Source of the DNA: Leishmania mexicana MHOM/GT/2001/U1103
Taxonomy: Eukaryota > Euglenozoa > Kinetoplastea > Trypanosomatida > Trypanosomatidae
Direction: 5' to 3'
NCBI RefSeq assembly: GCF_000234665.1
Contig: NC_018332.1
Location: 236,952-300,951 of the forward strand
DNA length: 64,000 bases
A program made the translations under genes and the position numbers. Positions 1 to 10,682 of the stretch are shown here, one piece after another (position 1 is the first letter of the stretch; each line of letters starts with the position of its first letter). The notes under the pieces were generated by a model that saw only the letters and a program-made list of their open reading frames with translations, was not told where the DNA came from and did not search any database.

Positions 1-198
1 GCCTCCAGAGAGTGTTTCTGATCCGTGGGCCAAGACGGGGAAAAGGTTTAACAGGTGACAAGTGTCCGCGTATGCGCGCACACACCAGTCTACTTCGATG
101 CCTGCACTTTTCTTTTGAGGTCCTTTGGCTTTCGATTCCGCCGCCTTGCCCCCTTCCCTCAGACAGGGTCCGCCGCGCAGGTCGGTGAGGGACACCAG

Positions 199-255
<57 letters not shown>

Positions 256-1126
256 GCGTATTCGAATGCGCAAGAAGGGAGAAGGGGGCGCAGCGCGCAG
301 CGTTTGAAGGTGAAAAGGGGGGAGGGGACAGAAGGCAGAAAGGATCCAATACAGGCTTTTCGCGTACAGCGCTGATGCCTTATCCCCCACACCGACACAA
401 AATCGACGAGGAAAATGGGAAGACACACGGGCGCACTATGCTCGCACACGCTAGTGCCCCAATCGATCCGGTGGCGAGTAGAGAAAAGGAAGAAGTACGT
501 GAGAGGGCCACAATGAGAAGGATGTGCAAGATGAGACGAGAGACGCGGTCAAGCGGCAAGCGGGTGCCGTCAAGACGACAAGCGACGTGAACAAGGAGGA
601 GTGCGAGATGTTGCCCGCGCAATCATGCATGGGCACCCAGGCGCCTGCAGCACCGTTTGTCTTGGAAAGCCGGACGCCCACTTCCGGTGCGAGACTCGAA
701 TGAAAGACTCCTGTGCTGCCTGCAGTCGTCGCTGTCCGTGTAGCTGTCATCGGTACTCTCTAGAAACAGCAGCTGCTACTTTCCTTTTCCACCTCGCTTC
801 GATCATACAAGACCACAGAAAAACGATACGATTTGTAACGCAAACTAGTGTCGTGGGAATCTCCTGCATGCACAAGAGTCACAGACACGCCCATATGAGC
901 AGCAGCCAAAGAATACACGCGCACGCGCATGCGAGTACTCGTGCGGGTGAGTATTCAAGTCTGGACAGTTGAGCGGAATCGGTTCAGATGTGCGCCCGCT
1001 CGGCACAGCCGCAGCGCTTGTCTGTGCTCACCCCTATTCCTCAAAAGTAGCGAGAGCACCACCAACGCACACGCACGCTTCCATAACCGCCACGCTCACC
1101 GAGTACAAAATGGGTGGACGCGTGGG
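1..1126. other. Intergenic: 3' flank of the first minus-strand gene
   Basis: I see no convincing gene here. The stretch lies downstream of the minus-strand gene that ends at 1127, so it should be its 3'UTR and intergenic DNA. It holds a long TG microsatellite at 201-253 and purine-rich plus-strand DNA. The open frames crossing the repeat are made of alternating Cys-Val and are repeat artefacts. Confidence 0.6.
201..253. repeat. (GT)n microsatellite, about 26 units
   Basis: An uninterrupted GT dinucleotide run of about 53 bases is read directly in the sequence. Such runs are common in Leishmania intergenic DNA. It lies outside any credible gene. Confidence 0.97.
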
Positions 1127-2149
1127 TCACTTCTTTCTGGGAACGAGTGCCGTCCGGTGCACGCCCATCCAAATGTCGACGCGCCGCTTCACGAAGATGA
1201 GGTACTTCTGCATATGAACCCAGCCGCTACCGCGGTGGGACCGCCCGACGGAGTCGAAGGCGACAACCGCCGACAGCGCGAGCACAAATGCAATGACGCT
1301 CCAGAACCACGTGTAGGCGTCCGACAAGCGACCCACGCAAAGGCGGTAGACGAGGCGGTACGCGCCATACGCAGGGATGCACACAACACAGAGAAACATA
1401 GCGTAGAACACGATCACGAAATCGCACGAGAAGGGGATGAGGGCGACGTTGTGCTTGCACCGGGAGAAGCGGGTCGCCTCATACCAATCACCGAGGTAGA
1501 GACGGTGTGACTTGACGGCGCGCAGCTTGGGGTGCATCTCGATAAGGGTCGACAGTGCCTGAACTGAGAGCTCGTTGCGCCAGTTACGCGGCGGGTCATC
1601 GAGGCTGTACGTCTCCAGCACGTCGGCGTGCTTGCACGCCATCATAACGCGATGCACGGCGACGGCGTCGTTCCACCCCTCCAAGGTTACCTCGCGCAGG
1701 TTATGGCAGCGGCTGAGAGGGCCGAGGAGCTGCTGCGCCATAGGCTCGCAGTGGCGCGATAAATACACGTACTCGATGCCAGGATTCCAGCGGAAGAGCG
1801 GCTCGATGAGACGAGCATCGAGCGCATCAAAAGCCTCCCCACTGCACGAGTGGGGCACGATGATGCTCTTACACCCGCGCTCCGTGCCGAAGGCCCATAC
1901 ACCGCGCAGCCGACTCCGCAGGGAGGGAAGAAAGTACGCTGTGTTCACAATGCACGTGGGTTGGTCGGGGAAGCCGAAGAGGGACGGGTTGACGGCGGCG
2001 TAGCCGAGCGTCTTTTGAATGTCTTTGATAGACCAGCGGTGCAGCGGCATCGTGCGGAAAAAGCCACGGTACAAGGGGATGTACTCCATGGGTCGTCTTC
2101 TCTCCGTGAAAGGGTTGTGGAACAGTGGCCTCCATCGGCGCGGCTCCAT
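1127..2149 (-). CDS. Conserved-type hypothetical protein with two C-terminal membrane helices
   Basis: This is a 340-residue protein that I do not recognise. The start is an ATG at 2149. The N-terminal 230 residues are soluble-looking and contain leucine-spaced stretches (for example LREVTLEGWN and LSTLIEMHPKLRAVKSHRLY) that vaguely recall irregular leucine-rich repeats. Two strongly hydrophobic segments follow at roughly residues 243-265 and 281-301, then a basic tail ending in PRKK. This suggests a C-terminally anchored membrane protein with a large cytosolic or lumenal domain; the topology is inferred. It is the last gene of the minus-strand block inside the window. Amino-acid composition and the absence of low-complexity runs support real coding. 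Confidence 0.8.
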   Translation of the reverse strand: MEPRRWRPLFHNPFTERRRPMEYIPLYRGFFRTMPLHRWSIKDIQKTLGYAAVNPSLFGFPDQPTCIVNTAYFLPSLRSRLRGVWAFGTERGCKSIIVPHSCSGEAFDALDARLIEPLFRWNPGIEYVYLSRHCEPMAQQLLGPLSRCHNLREVTLEGWNDAVAVHRVMMACKHADVLETYSLDDPPRNWRNELSVQALSTLIEMHPKLRAVKSHRLYLGDWYEATRFSRCKHNVALIPFSCDFVIVFYAMFLCVVCIPAYGAYRLVYRLCVGRLSDAYTWFWSVIAFVLALSAVVAFDSVGRSHRGSGWVHMQKYLIFVKRRVDIWMGVHRTALVPRKK

Positions 2150-4040
2150 CTTTCTCGCGCGACAAAGGTGCGTCGAAGGATAGAAGGTCAGCGGCTTACG
2201 TGCCGGTTACACCGGCCCCTTTCCCTTGGCTGAGATCGCACAAGAAAGGGGAAGAGCTAACAGAAGAGTTGAAACGGAAACAATGAGCAGGTGGAGAGAT
2301 GGGCGGTCGCGCTGGTGTACGAGCAGGTGATTGTGCCCGTCCATGCGCCTGTCAGCAAGTTTGCGGTGTCGGCCGGGAAGAGGAAAAAAAAAACGCCGCC
2401 GACGCAGAAGCTCATTCCTCGCACCTCACGGGGGCGTCCTGCTGTGTGTGCGCGTATGCCCGTAAGTGCGGGGAAAGGAAAGCTGAAAAAGCCGCGCACG
2501 TGTCTTCGCATCCAACACGGGTTTGGAGAATCGAGAATCGAGAGAGAGAAAGAGACAGACAAGTGATTGCGTTGCAACACCCAACGCTGCCCTCCTCTCC
2601 TTCCCCCCTTCTCAACACCTATTCGAGGACGTGTTGCACTGTGAAGCGTTGCTCCACGCGTGCTCGGGTGGGAAGCAACTCGAGAAACGCTGAGGAGAGA
2701 CGCAAGCAATATGGCAGTGCGTGCGTGGCTGCGTGGTAGACGAGACCGTGCAGAGTGTCCCCACCATTCTGGGGAGTGAGAGGAGAGAAAGGACAGGAAG
2801 AAACGCCTTGATGGGGAGGAGAGAAAGGCAAGAACCTGCAAAGCAGTGGGCGGCCAGCCCCTGCAAGATGCAAGGGCGCGCGCTTGCTGAGCCCGCCTCC
2901 CTGTGCATGTCGGCACGGAGACGGTGATGAGCTCTCTCTGGTTGCCTCGCTTCGTCTCTTGATTACCGTGCGGCGACCATCTCGCGTGGCTGCCGAGAGG
3001 AGATCGAGGGAGAGAGGTGGGGCACGACTCCTTGCGTCATACCTCGAACACATTTCTGTTTGGGGTAGGAGGGAGGGGAGAGGTGTCGTGGGCGAGTGGT
3101 GGGTGGCGTAGAGGAAGGGAAGAGGGGAAGGCGCGATGATAAGAGACAGTGGAGAAAGGCGGTGTGGTTGCTTCTCGTATGGGTGCACAGGTCCGCGTGT
3201 GTTTGCCGACTCCACTTCGGCGCCGGCAGAAGTAAACCACACACACACGCGCGCGTGTGCACGTTCGACTCAAAAGAAAATGAAAAGACAGCTGAAGGGA
3301 GAGAGAAACGGAAAATGCGCACTGACGATGCGTCCGTCTCGCTCCATGTCTGTGTCTCTGTACTCGAGGGAAGCACGAAACCAGCAACCGAGAAAAAAAA
3401 TGGCGTGTCCTGTTTCGTGGGTTCGCTACACTTGGAAGGGAAAAGAGAAGGGAGAGCGCGTGTGCCTGAGTACCTGTGCACGTGTATCGAAGGCGTGTCG
3501 GAGAGAGAGGGGTGTGGGGGTGTGGGAGACGTCCCCAGACACGCACGAAGGGTGTTCGGCCTAGGGTGTGAAAAAAGGGGGGAGGGGAAGGATAATGTCA
3601 GAGTTTAGGTTTGCGCAGGAGAAACACGCGCGCCAGCAGAGTTTCCCAGAACGCGGGCAAACGACTCCGCAATGCAGGCGAGACAACACGACGCCTACGA
3701 TACTCAGCAAGGCAAGACTTTGAAGAACATGAAAAATAAAAGCCGCGTGGTCGAAGACGCGCGCTCCTGGTGATGGCGAGCAACAGGATATGGCAAAGGG
3801 CGCAAGAGGGGAAAGAGAGAAGACGTGTCCGTGTGCCCACAAGCGGGGTGAGCTGCGAGCCCGTATACGTGCGCGCAGAGAGGGGGAGGGGCATACGCAT
3901 ACATACACACAAACAAACACGCATGCACGTATGAGAAATAGTGAAGTACGCTACACGACAACTAGATGCGTCCGCACCCTCTACGTGGTGTTTCCTGTCT
4001 CTCGTCATGCGTACACGGGGGGACGTGGCGCACGCGGGAT
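2150..4040. other. Intergenic region, no gene seen
   Basis: These 1.9 kb separate two minus-strand genes. The plus strand is strongly purine-rich (repeated gagag/ggaag blocks), so the minus strand carries pyrimidine tracts suited to trans-splicing of the gene starting at 2149. Open frames here are Ser/His/Arg-rich low-complexity shadows without domain signatures. Confidence 0.6.
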
Positions 4041-5564
4041 TTAGTCCAGCACGGGCCACGACGGAAAGTATTTCATGTAGTACCCATCCACCTCGCGAAA
4101 GTGCACGAGTCGCACGTTGAGCGGTACGCTGAGCGCGGCCACACGGTGCACCGCCGACGCGATCCCCGACGCAATCCACTCCCTGTCGTTGCTGAAGACA
4201 CCACCGCCCACCTTGGTGAGAAAGATGGGCGGTAGCGAGAAGGGCAGCGTCGCTGGCGGAGACGTGTCCGCCAAGCTGGCCTGCCGCTCCAAATCACGGA
4301 GGGTGTGCTGAACGCCGACCAGGAGCGTGGCCTCGTACGTGCCGCGTAAGATGATGCGGGAGAGAGTGGCGATGCCGCTCCACTCCAGCGGCGTGCAATG
4401 GCCCTTCGGGGGCAAGCTCAAGGCACTGTTATACGTCTGAGTCACCTCATGAACCTCCACCTCGGCAGCCACATTGGCATTCAATCTGCGCATAACTTTT
4501 CGCTCCGCTTGATCGGTGAGCTGGCGCTGCTCAGGAACGCGAGATACAGGCGGGTCGTACAGAGGCAGAGTCACGGTGGCGTCTTCCACCAGTCCAATGC
4601 GGAGGCGTGACGCCAACTCCTCCTCGACATCCGCCACGGAGATCCCCTCGGCGGCGGCGATGCGATGCAATCGCGCGGGCAATGAGGCAATTTGCCGTTT
4701 CTGAAAGAAATACCCGTTGCGGATCGTGAAGAAGTATTCCCGCAGCAGAGCAGGCGCGCTGCACGCAGTGGAATTGGTGGCATCCGCAGCAGAGGCAGCG
4801 TCGCCACTGCTGCGCTCACGGGTGAGGTGCTCGACAAGGTCGTCCAGCATGTTCAGCTGGCGATCCGTTCGCTGTCCACGGTCGGTCACATCAGCATTTT
4901 CCGTGAAAGGCGCCGCATCCGTGGCGCCAAAGAAGTCGGGGTGGAGGAGGTAGTTACGATAGGCAGTGCCACCCATGCACGCCAAGGCACACGCCGGCCC
5001 CTGGGTCGGATAACGCGCGTAGTGACGCACCCCGTGCTCCGGTGAAACTTCAGGCGACGAGAACTCGAGCAGGTTGAACTGACTGGCGACCTGAAAGACG
5101 CCATTCACCGTGAGGCTGTGCATCCGCCCAGCGTCGCCCGTGACATGCGCGCATGCCACAGGCGACATTGGGGTCGACATCCCGCAAGAGCTACTGCTAG
5201 CGGCTGCCAGTTTCGCGAGCAGCCCAGGGTGCTTCTCGTCAAACGTCCGCACGGCTGCCGCCGTTTCCGCGCGAAGATCGGCAACTCTTGGCGTGGAATG
5301 CCAACCGCTGCTGACGGGGCGGCCCCCTGCCACGCGCGGGTGGTGAAACAAGGCTCGCTCCTTGCGTACACGACTGTGGCCGCTTGGCTTGTTGGCGCGC
5401 ACCGCCTCAAAAGTGCAGCTCTGAAAGAGGGAACGTCGTGTAGCAACGTAGTCGCCCTCCGCAAAGCCGAATAGAGCCTCGAAGAAACGCTCGCCGATAG
5501 GCATTTCCTTCACGGAAGCTTCGCTGGCGGGCGCTCGAGTACTTTCTGGACTAGCGCAACTCAT
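4041..5564 (-). CDS. Uncharacterised protein of a family shared with bacteria; macro-like C-terminus
   Basis: This is a 507-residue protein starting at the ATG at 5564. From memory of sequence patterns it matches an unnamed family with patchy occurrence in bacteria and protists. Its N-terminal signature is FEALFGFAEGDY (about 28-39). A central block contains QVASQFNLLEF (about 160) and TQGPACALAC (about 185) followed by AYRNYL. A further block, FFTIRNGYFF, occurs near 275. The C-terminal part contains RGTYEATLLVG and then FLTKVGGGVFSNDREWI (about 450). The GGGVF turn after a hydrophobic strand recalls macro-domain/PARG-like folds, but the PARG QEE catalytic signature is not seen. Compared with the remembered bacterial pattern there are insertions of low-complexity Ser/Ala sequence near 60-140 and 240-270. 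The function is unknown; a role in ADP-ribose-type ligand handling is only a guess. Confidence 0.85.
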   Translation of the reverse strand: MSCASPESTRAPASEASVKEMPIGERFFEALFGFAEGDYVATRRSLFQSCTFEAVRANKPSGHSRVRKERALFHHPRVAGGRPVSSGWHSTPRVADLRAETAAAVRTFDEKHPGLLAKLAAASSSSCGMSTPMSPVACAHVTGDAGRMHSLTVNGVFQVASQFNLLEFSSPEVSPEHGVRHYARYPTQGPACALACMGGTAYRNYLLHPDFFGATDAAPFTENADVTDRGQRTDRQLNMLDDLVEHLTRERSSGDAASAADATNSTACSAPALLREYFFTIRNGYFFQKRQIASLPARLHRIAAAEGISVADVEEELASRLRIGLVEDATVTLPLYDPPVSRVPEQRQLTDQAERKVMRRLNANVAAEVEVHEVTQTYNSALSLPPKGHCTPLEWSGIATLSRIILRGTYEATLLVGVQHTLRDLERQASLADTSPPATLPFSLPPIFLTKVGGGVFSNDREWIASGIASAVHRVAALSVPLNVRLVHFREVDGYYMKYFPSWPVLD

Positions 5565-6622
5565 GCCGCTGGTGCCGTTGCGCTTTGCTGATGATCTCCT
5601 GTGCAGTGTAGAAGTGACGGATCGGGAGCGTAAGGGGCAGAACGAAACGCCGCTCCAGCGAGAAGAAGAGGACGCAACGAGAAATGAGTGCCGTCAAGAG
5701 ACAGCGCAAGGCGCATGGCCTCCAGTCAAGCGTATGGCACACACGGTGTGTGCGCGCGTAAACGCATCAGCAAGGTTCCTCTGCTTCCCGCTCACTGGGG
5801 GAGGGGTGGGGTTGCGGACGAGGCACAAAGATCGGGTGTCCTCGTTGCCATACATTCCTTTTCTTTCCGCTTGGTGGACGCGCTCTGTAACTCCAGGGTT
5901 CGGCATTGCGAGAAGGCGAGCAAAGCTGAAAACGAGGAGAACAGCGAAATACAACCCACCTCAACAGCAGAGGGGAAGCAAAAGGGGAGCACCAGCGCAG
6001 GAAGACAGCAAAAAACAAGAGGTGTCAAAGGAGGGGAATGAGGCGCAGAGATTAATGGGCTGTGCTTGCGATGATGTGCATCCGTGTGTGTATGTATGTG
6101 TGTGTGTGTGTGTGTGTTTCAACCCCTGCTGGATGCTGGTCATCATTCGTCGTGGTGGCGCTACTGCTTTTCCGTCACGCGCGCGGGTGGAGGTGAGCGG
6201 GTCTTGCATCCGGCCAGCGAGCCGACAATGGGCAGAGGAATGGTACGGTTGGAGCTATGCAGCAAAGCGCGTCCAGTTGCACCCACAAAAAAATCCTTGA
6301 ACAGCGCTGAACGACGCACCCTCCCCCTCTGCTGTCTTCCTCGCCTACGACCCGCGTCACCCTCCCTCCTCCCATGAAGCATCCACGCCTTTTTCTTTGA
6401 GTAGTGTTCGTATCGTTTCATCGCTGTTGATTAACGGTTCGGCGTCACGTTACCCCCTGCGAACACCCCTGCCCCCTGCCCCTCGTCCCCCTCCTTTTCG
6501 TAGTCGCAGCGCAGGAGTGCGCAAGAAAACAAGAAAGGGGGCACGCCCTAGCCAGAGGAAGCGTTGGCACGTACGCGAGCATACATACAAATAGACGCGG
6601 CGCCTCATTTGGCCATCTGGGC
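5565..6622. other. Intergenic region, no gene seen
   Basis: This lies between the gene starting at 5564 and the ankyrin gene ending at 6623. It contains a short TG run near 6084-6117 and purine-rich plus-strand DNA around 5890-6050. I see no supported gene. Confidence 0.55.
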
Positions 6623-7330
6623 CTACTCGATACCGTCCACAGAGGCAGAGCCCAGCATCTGTGTACTGGTTGTCGCATCCACCGGCACCGCCGGCGCTGG
6701 CGCTGGCGCCTTGCTCGCCGATGGCACAATCCGCTTTGCAGGCGCTATGGGTGCCAGTGGCATCTTGCGTTCTGCCGCGACCTTCGCCTCCTCGGTTGGC
6801 TTCTCGTCCCGCTCGTTCTCTTCATCCTCGTCGCCTTCCTTGGCTGAGAGGTTGACCATCACGGAAGCCTGGCTGGGCGGAACATAGGTGTCGAGTGTCT
6901 CATCACGGCTCATGAGCAGCGTCTCCATCTCGTTGTACTGCTTCTCGTAGATGAGCTGCAGCGCGGTCTTGCCCATGATGTTCTGTTCAGCCGCACTCCA
7001 CCCGTGTGCCAGCAGCGCCTCCGCCGCAGCGACGCGGTTGTTCAGCGCAGCAAAGTGCAGGGCCGTGTTGCCCTCGTCATTCGGGACATTCGGTTGGGGG
7101 TTGAATTGGAAGAGCATCTCCAAGATGGGCATGTGGCCATTCGCAGCTGCCATGTGCACCGCCGTGCGGCCCTGCTCATCCCGCGCATCGACGTCGCTCG
7201 GGTTCTTCTCCAGGTACGCCTTGAGCAGATCCAGATCACCGGCTTCGTTGTACCGCGCACTGTCGAGGAACGCATCCACGTCCGTGAGCGGCTCGCGAAA
7301 CTCTGAGTCCGGCTCGTAGTAGGGCTCCAT
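6623..7330 (-). CDS. Ankyrin-repeat protein, Yar1-like
   Basis: The protein has 235 residues, read from the ATG at 7330; the frame extends four codons further to a GTG, but ATG is the likelier start. After a short acidic lead (DVDAFLDSARYN) come two clear ankyrin repeats, marked by GRTAVHMAAANGHM and GNTALHFAALNNRV, and a weaker third (GKTALQLIYEKQY). The C-terminal 80 residues are charged and then Ala/Pro-rich. The order (acidic N-terminal helix, two to three ankyrin repeats, about 200-240 residues) fits yeast Yar1, the dedicated chaperone of ribosomal protein uS3. That assignment is inferred; many short ankyrin proteins look alike. A neighbouring ribosome-biogenesis gene (Sas10/Utp3) does not by itself add support, because trypanosomatid neighbours are rarely functionally linked. 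Confidence 0.88.
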   Translation of the reverse strand: MEPYYEPDSEFREPLTDVDAFLDSARYNEAGDLDLLKAYLEKNPSDVDARDEQGRTAVHMAAANGHMPILEMLFQFNPQPNVPNDEGNTALHFAALNNRVAAAEALLAHGWSAAEQNIMGKTALQLIYEKQYNEMETLLMSRDETLDTYVPPSQASVMVNLSAKEGDEDEENERDEKPTEEAKVAAERKMPLAPIAPAKRIVPSASKAPAPAPAVPVDATTSTQMLGSASVDGIE

Positions 7331-9776
7331 CGTTGCGGGCACCTCTCTCGCGAGGTCCGTTCTCGGTTGCGCCTGTACCAGTCAGGCAGTGTTTCCTCTG
7401 ATGTCGTGTGGCATGGTGCAAGAGACGGAATAGGCGAACACGGACAGGATTAGATGGCATGCGCACAGTACACCTTACATGCGTACGTCACAGGAAACAT
7501 GCGAGTGCATCGCGCCGCGCACACGCTTGGGCCCTCGTGTGTGGTGTCAACAACGGAGGCCGATGGCCGCTCTGCACGCCGCAGGGCACAAAGACGCGGC
7601 CTCCACGGCGGTAACGGAAAGAGGGTGGCGCTCGCAGAAAGGGGGCGACGCTGGCGGAGTGCCATCCGCACCATCTGGGCGTATAAGCAACCTGGTACTT
7701 TCTTTCCGCATGAGGCCTTCCGGCCACCCGACAAGAATCGTCACCGCTACCACGCTTACCACATGTACTCCCCACGCCCGGAGAGCTACGCCGGAATCAC
7801 TCGACCTCTTCCTTCCTCTCCTCGGGTCCACTGTCGCGGCCCCAGAGACACCGTTAGGGAGGGTGGTGGTGACTTGATGATATTCCTTTTCTGCTAGATT
7901 TTGTTAATGAGGAGAAGGTAGAAGCACACAGACACACACACCCACACGGAGAGACACAGACACACAGACATACGAGGCTAATAAAGAAGAGGGGGAGGGG
8001 GGAAGTGGTCGTACATTGGGGGTTTGTCGACATCGACAACAGACAAGGAAAGGCAAAACAGGAAAGGCACACTCCGGCACGCCAACATAGACACACACAC
8101 ACACCATCACGCACACTCACAGGCACGGAAAAAAAGATAGCGCTCCTTGTAATCGACATCATCGCCATGATCGGGCATACGCCTCCACACGATCACGCAC
8201 AGACACGGGCACAAAACGAAAACGAAAAATGTAGAACAGAGAACAAAGAAAAGGAACATGAGTCACACCCCACCCTCACATACGCAGGCGCGACCGTCAC
8301 CGCACCATTCACCGTATCATCTCCCCCCTGCTTACCCCTCGCCTACCTCCACACCTCATCCATCAGTGCAGAGTATCACAGACACACTCGACAAGAGGCA
8401 GAGAAGAGTATAAAGCAGGCGCAATCGAAGACGACACCAACGCGCCTCAGTCACCCTCACTTGAGTTACGTTATTCGTTGCTCTTGCACGCGCGTGCATG
8501 TTTCTGCTTCCTTGTACGCTATAACATTCCGCTCATCCCCACATATGCACACGCACACACAATGCCTCCTCCCGCTTTTCTCTGCGCTTTCCGATCCTTG
8601 TGTGCCTCCTCGTTCATTTTTGGTTCGTCTTCAGGGCAGAAGACAGAGAAAAGCACCAGAGATGGGCGCCTCGACAACGCCCACGCGTGGGAGGAGAGAG
8701 AAGTAGGAAGACGGTCAGAGCAAGAGTGGGAGGAAGAGCTGGACGAGGATCTATCGGTGGGCGCGAGAAAAAAAAGGGAGATTCGTTGCACCTGATTCGA
8801 TTCTCTGCCTGCATGGGTGTAAGTGGGTGTGTGAGTGCTGCGATGGTTTTGCGTTGCCCACACCATCGAAGGCGCACACGCCTCCACACACGCACATCCG
8901 CACAGACCCACACGCGCAGGTACGCTGAGAGCAGACAAGGGTCTCGCCTCAGACCCACCGTGGCGACGACGATTCCACAATGGCGTACGTGATGGAAAGG
9001 AGAGCCACGGGGAGGGAGAGAAGGAAAAGAGAAGAGATCCATTCGGGATGCAGAGAGTGCCACGAAGATGAGCAGTAAACGCGAGTGGGGGCCCGCAATA
9101 GTAAAAAAAAGAAGAGGGGAATATGGTTGCCGCACCTTGGGGTGACACATACATCCGCGTTGATATCATCCGATATGTTAGGCGCTACCTGGCATACACA
9201 TACACAGAGAGAAACACTAACCCGCCCTCATATACTCTCTCGCGTCGTCTCTCGCGCCACCAAACATATCTAATGCAACATCGACAAGAGCAAGAACGCA
9301 ACGAACAAACGACATTCATGCGCGAACGCACAGAGCAAAAGAAGAGAGGCGCCTCGTAGACCAAAGGTAAAAATAGATCGACAGAGGCCGAGGAGACGAA
9401 CAGCAAGCGAACGACGACGGCAACACGAGCAGCAGCAACGAGAAGGAAAGTATGAAGCGCGCGCGGAGAAAGAGAAGGGGGCGGGGAGTACGAAATACAG
9501 AAACGCACCACAATGCGCACCCGTCAAGCCTAAACTCGCACACACACACACACATACACACACACACAAAAAGGAAAAAGCGAAGCGGCGCAACCAGTCT
9601 ATGAAAACAAACAGGAGACATATGGACCCCCCCACGCACCGTTGCGCCTCCTTTCCCCCCTTTTCCGTCTTTGTTTGCTTGCCTATCGAGCCTTTCAGAG
9701 CTGCACGCTGGCGCAATCCAAAAAATGGCCCCCGCCCCGCCCCGCCTCCTCCTCTCCCATCGTTTCGCGTACTTCC
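7331..9776. other. Intergenic region, no gene seen
   Basis: This 2.4 kb stretch should hold the 5' region of the ankyrin gene and a long 3'UTR of the PP1 gene. It contains many CACACA blocks (7925-7975, 8088-8105, 9541-9568). Non-repetitive sequence at about 7480-7870 gives open frames on both strands, but none shows recognisable protein features. Confidence 0.55.
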
Positions 9777-10682
9777 TTACGAGTAGAACTTCGGCTTCTT
9801 CACAGACGGCTTAAGGATCTGGAAGGAGCACATGAGCTCGTTGTCGACGGTCATCACGGCGCCGCTGTTATCGAACTCATTACAGTAGTTAGGGGCAGAG
9901 AAGATGGTGATGAGCTTGCGCTTCGCGAAGAACTGGTACCCATCCTCTACGACTTGGTGCGCGCGGCAAATGAGCTCAAACTGGTGCTTATTCAAGAACT
10001 TCTCTACAATATCCTGACCGAAGGTGAAGGACACGCCACGGTCGTTCTCGCCCCACCCCGACAGACCTTCCTCCGGGTCTGACCACAGCAAGTCGCAGAT
10101 CAGACCAGTGTCCGCCACATCGCACGGCCGCGTGATCTTCTTGATCTGGTCCATCGTCTGCAGCTCCGGCGAAAGACCACCATGGCAACAGAAGATCTTG
10201 TCATCGATAATGCACGCTACAGGAAGGCAGTTGAACGTGTCTGTGAACGCCTTCCAGAGGCGAATGTTGTAGCGACGCTTGCACTCGTCGAAGAAGCCGT
10301 AGATGCGATTGATGCTGGCGCACTCGTGGTTGCCTCGAAGGATGAAAAAGTTCTCGGGAAACTTCACCTTGAAGGCGAAGACCAGGCATATCGTCTCGAG
10401 ACCCTGCTTTCCGCGGTCCACGTAGTCGCCGAGGAAGAGGTAGTTCGCTGTCGGTGGGAAGCCGCCGTTCTCGAAGAGACGGATAAGGTCGTAGTACTGG
10501 CCATGAATGTCGCCGCAGATCTTGATGGGCGCCTCCAGCTCTAGCAGAGGCGGCTGCGAGAGAAGAATCTCGCGCGTGCGTATCGCCAGCTGCTTCACGT
10601 CATTCTCGGCTAACTGCACCTGCTTGCCGGGCTTCGCACCACGCACCTCGAGCAACTGCTCGATAATGGAGTCGACGCTCAT
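9777..10682 (-). CDS. PP1: Serine/threonine protein phosphatase PP1 catalytic subunit
   Basis: This 301-residue protein is a full-length PPP-family phosphatase catalytic core. The metal-binding and catalytic motifs are present in order: [10 protein letters not shown] (about 58), GDYVDRGKQ (about 85), LRGNHE (about 115), HGGLSPEL (about 168), and [11 protein letters not shown] near the C-terminus. It hydrolyses phosphoserine and phosphothreonine using two active-site metal ions, and in eukaryotes works with many regulatory subunits in cell-cycle, splicing and motility control. The length, the LETICL segment and the short basic tail KKPKFYS favour PP1 over PP2A or PP2B. Trypanosomatids carry several PP1 copies, so the paralogue is not fixed. 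The start ATG at 10682 fits PP1 length. Confidence 0.97.
   Translation of the reverse strand: MSVDSIIEQLLEVRGAKPGKQVQLAENDVKQLAIRTREILLSQPPLLELEAPIKICGDIHGQYYDLIRLFENGGFPPTANYLFLGDYVDRGKQGLETICLVFAFKVKFPENFFILRGNHECASINRIYGFFDECKRRYNIRLWKAFTDTFNCLPVACIIDDKIFCCHGGLSPELQTMDQIKKITRPCDVADTGLICDLLWSDPEEGLSGWGENDRGVSFTFGQDIVEKFLNKHQFELICRAHQVVEDGYQFFAKRKLITIFSAPNYCNEFDNSGAVMTVDNELMCSFQILKPSVKKPKFYS

Noticed and set aside
125..590. Overlapping open frames across the GT repeat on both strands
   Set aside because: They consist of repeated Cys-Val or Thr-His read from the dinucleotide run and have no independent protein character.
7454..7897. 147-codon plus-strand frame between the ankyrin gene and PP1
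   Set aside because: It runs against the block direction, its DNA is open in several frames, and it has no recognisable motif.
10182..10544. Plus-strand frame opposite PP1
   Set aside because: It is the antisense shadow of the PP1 catalytic domain.
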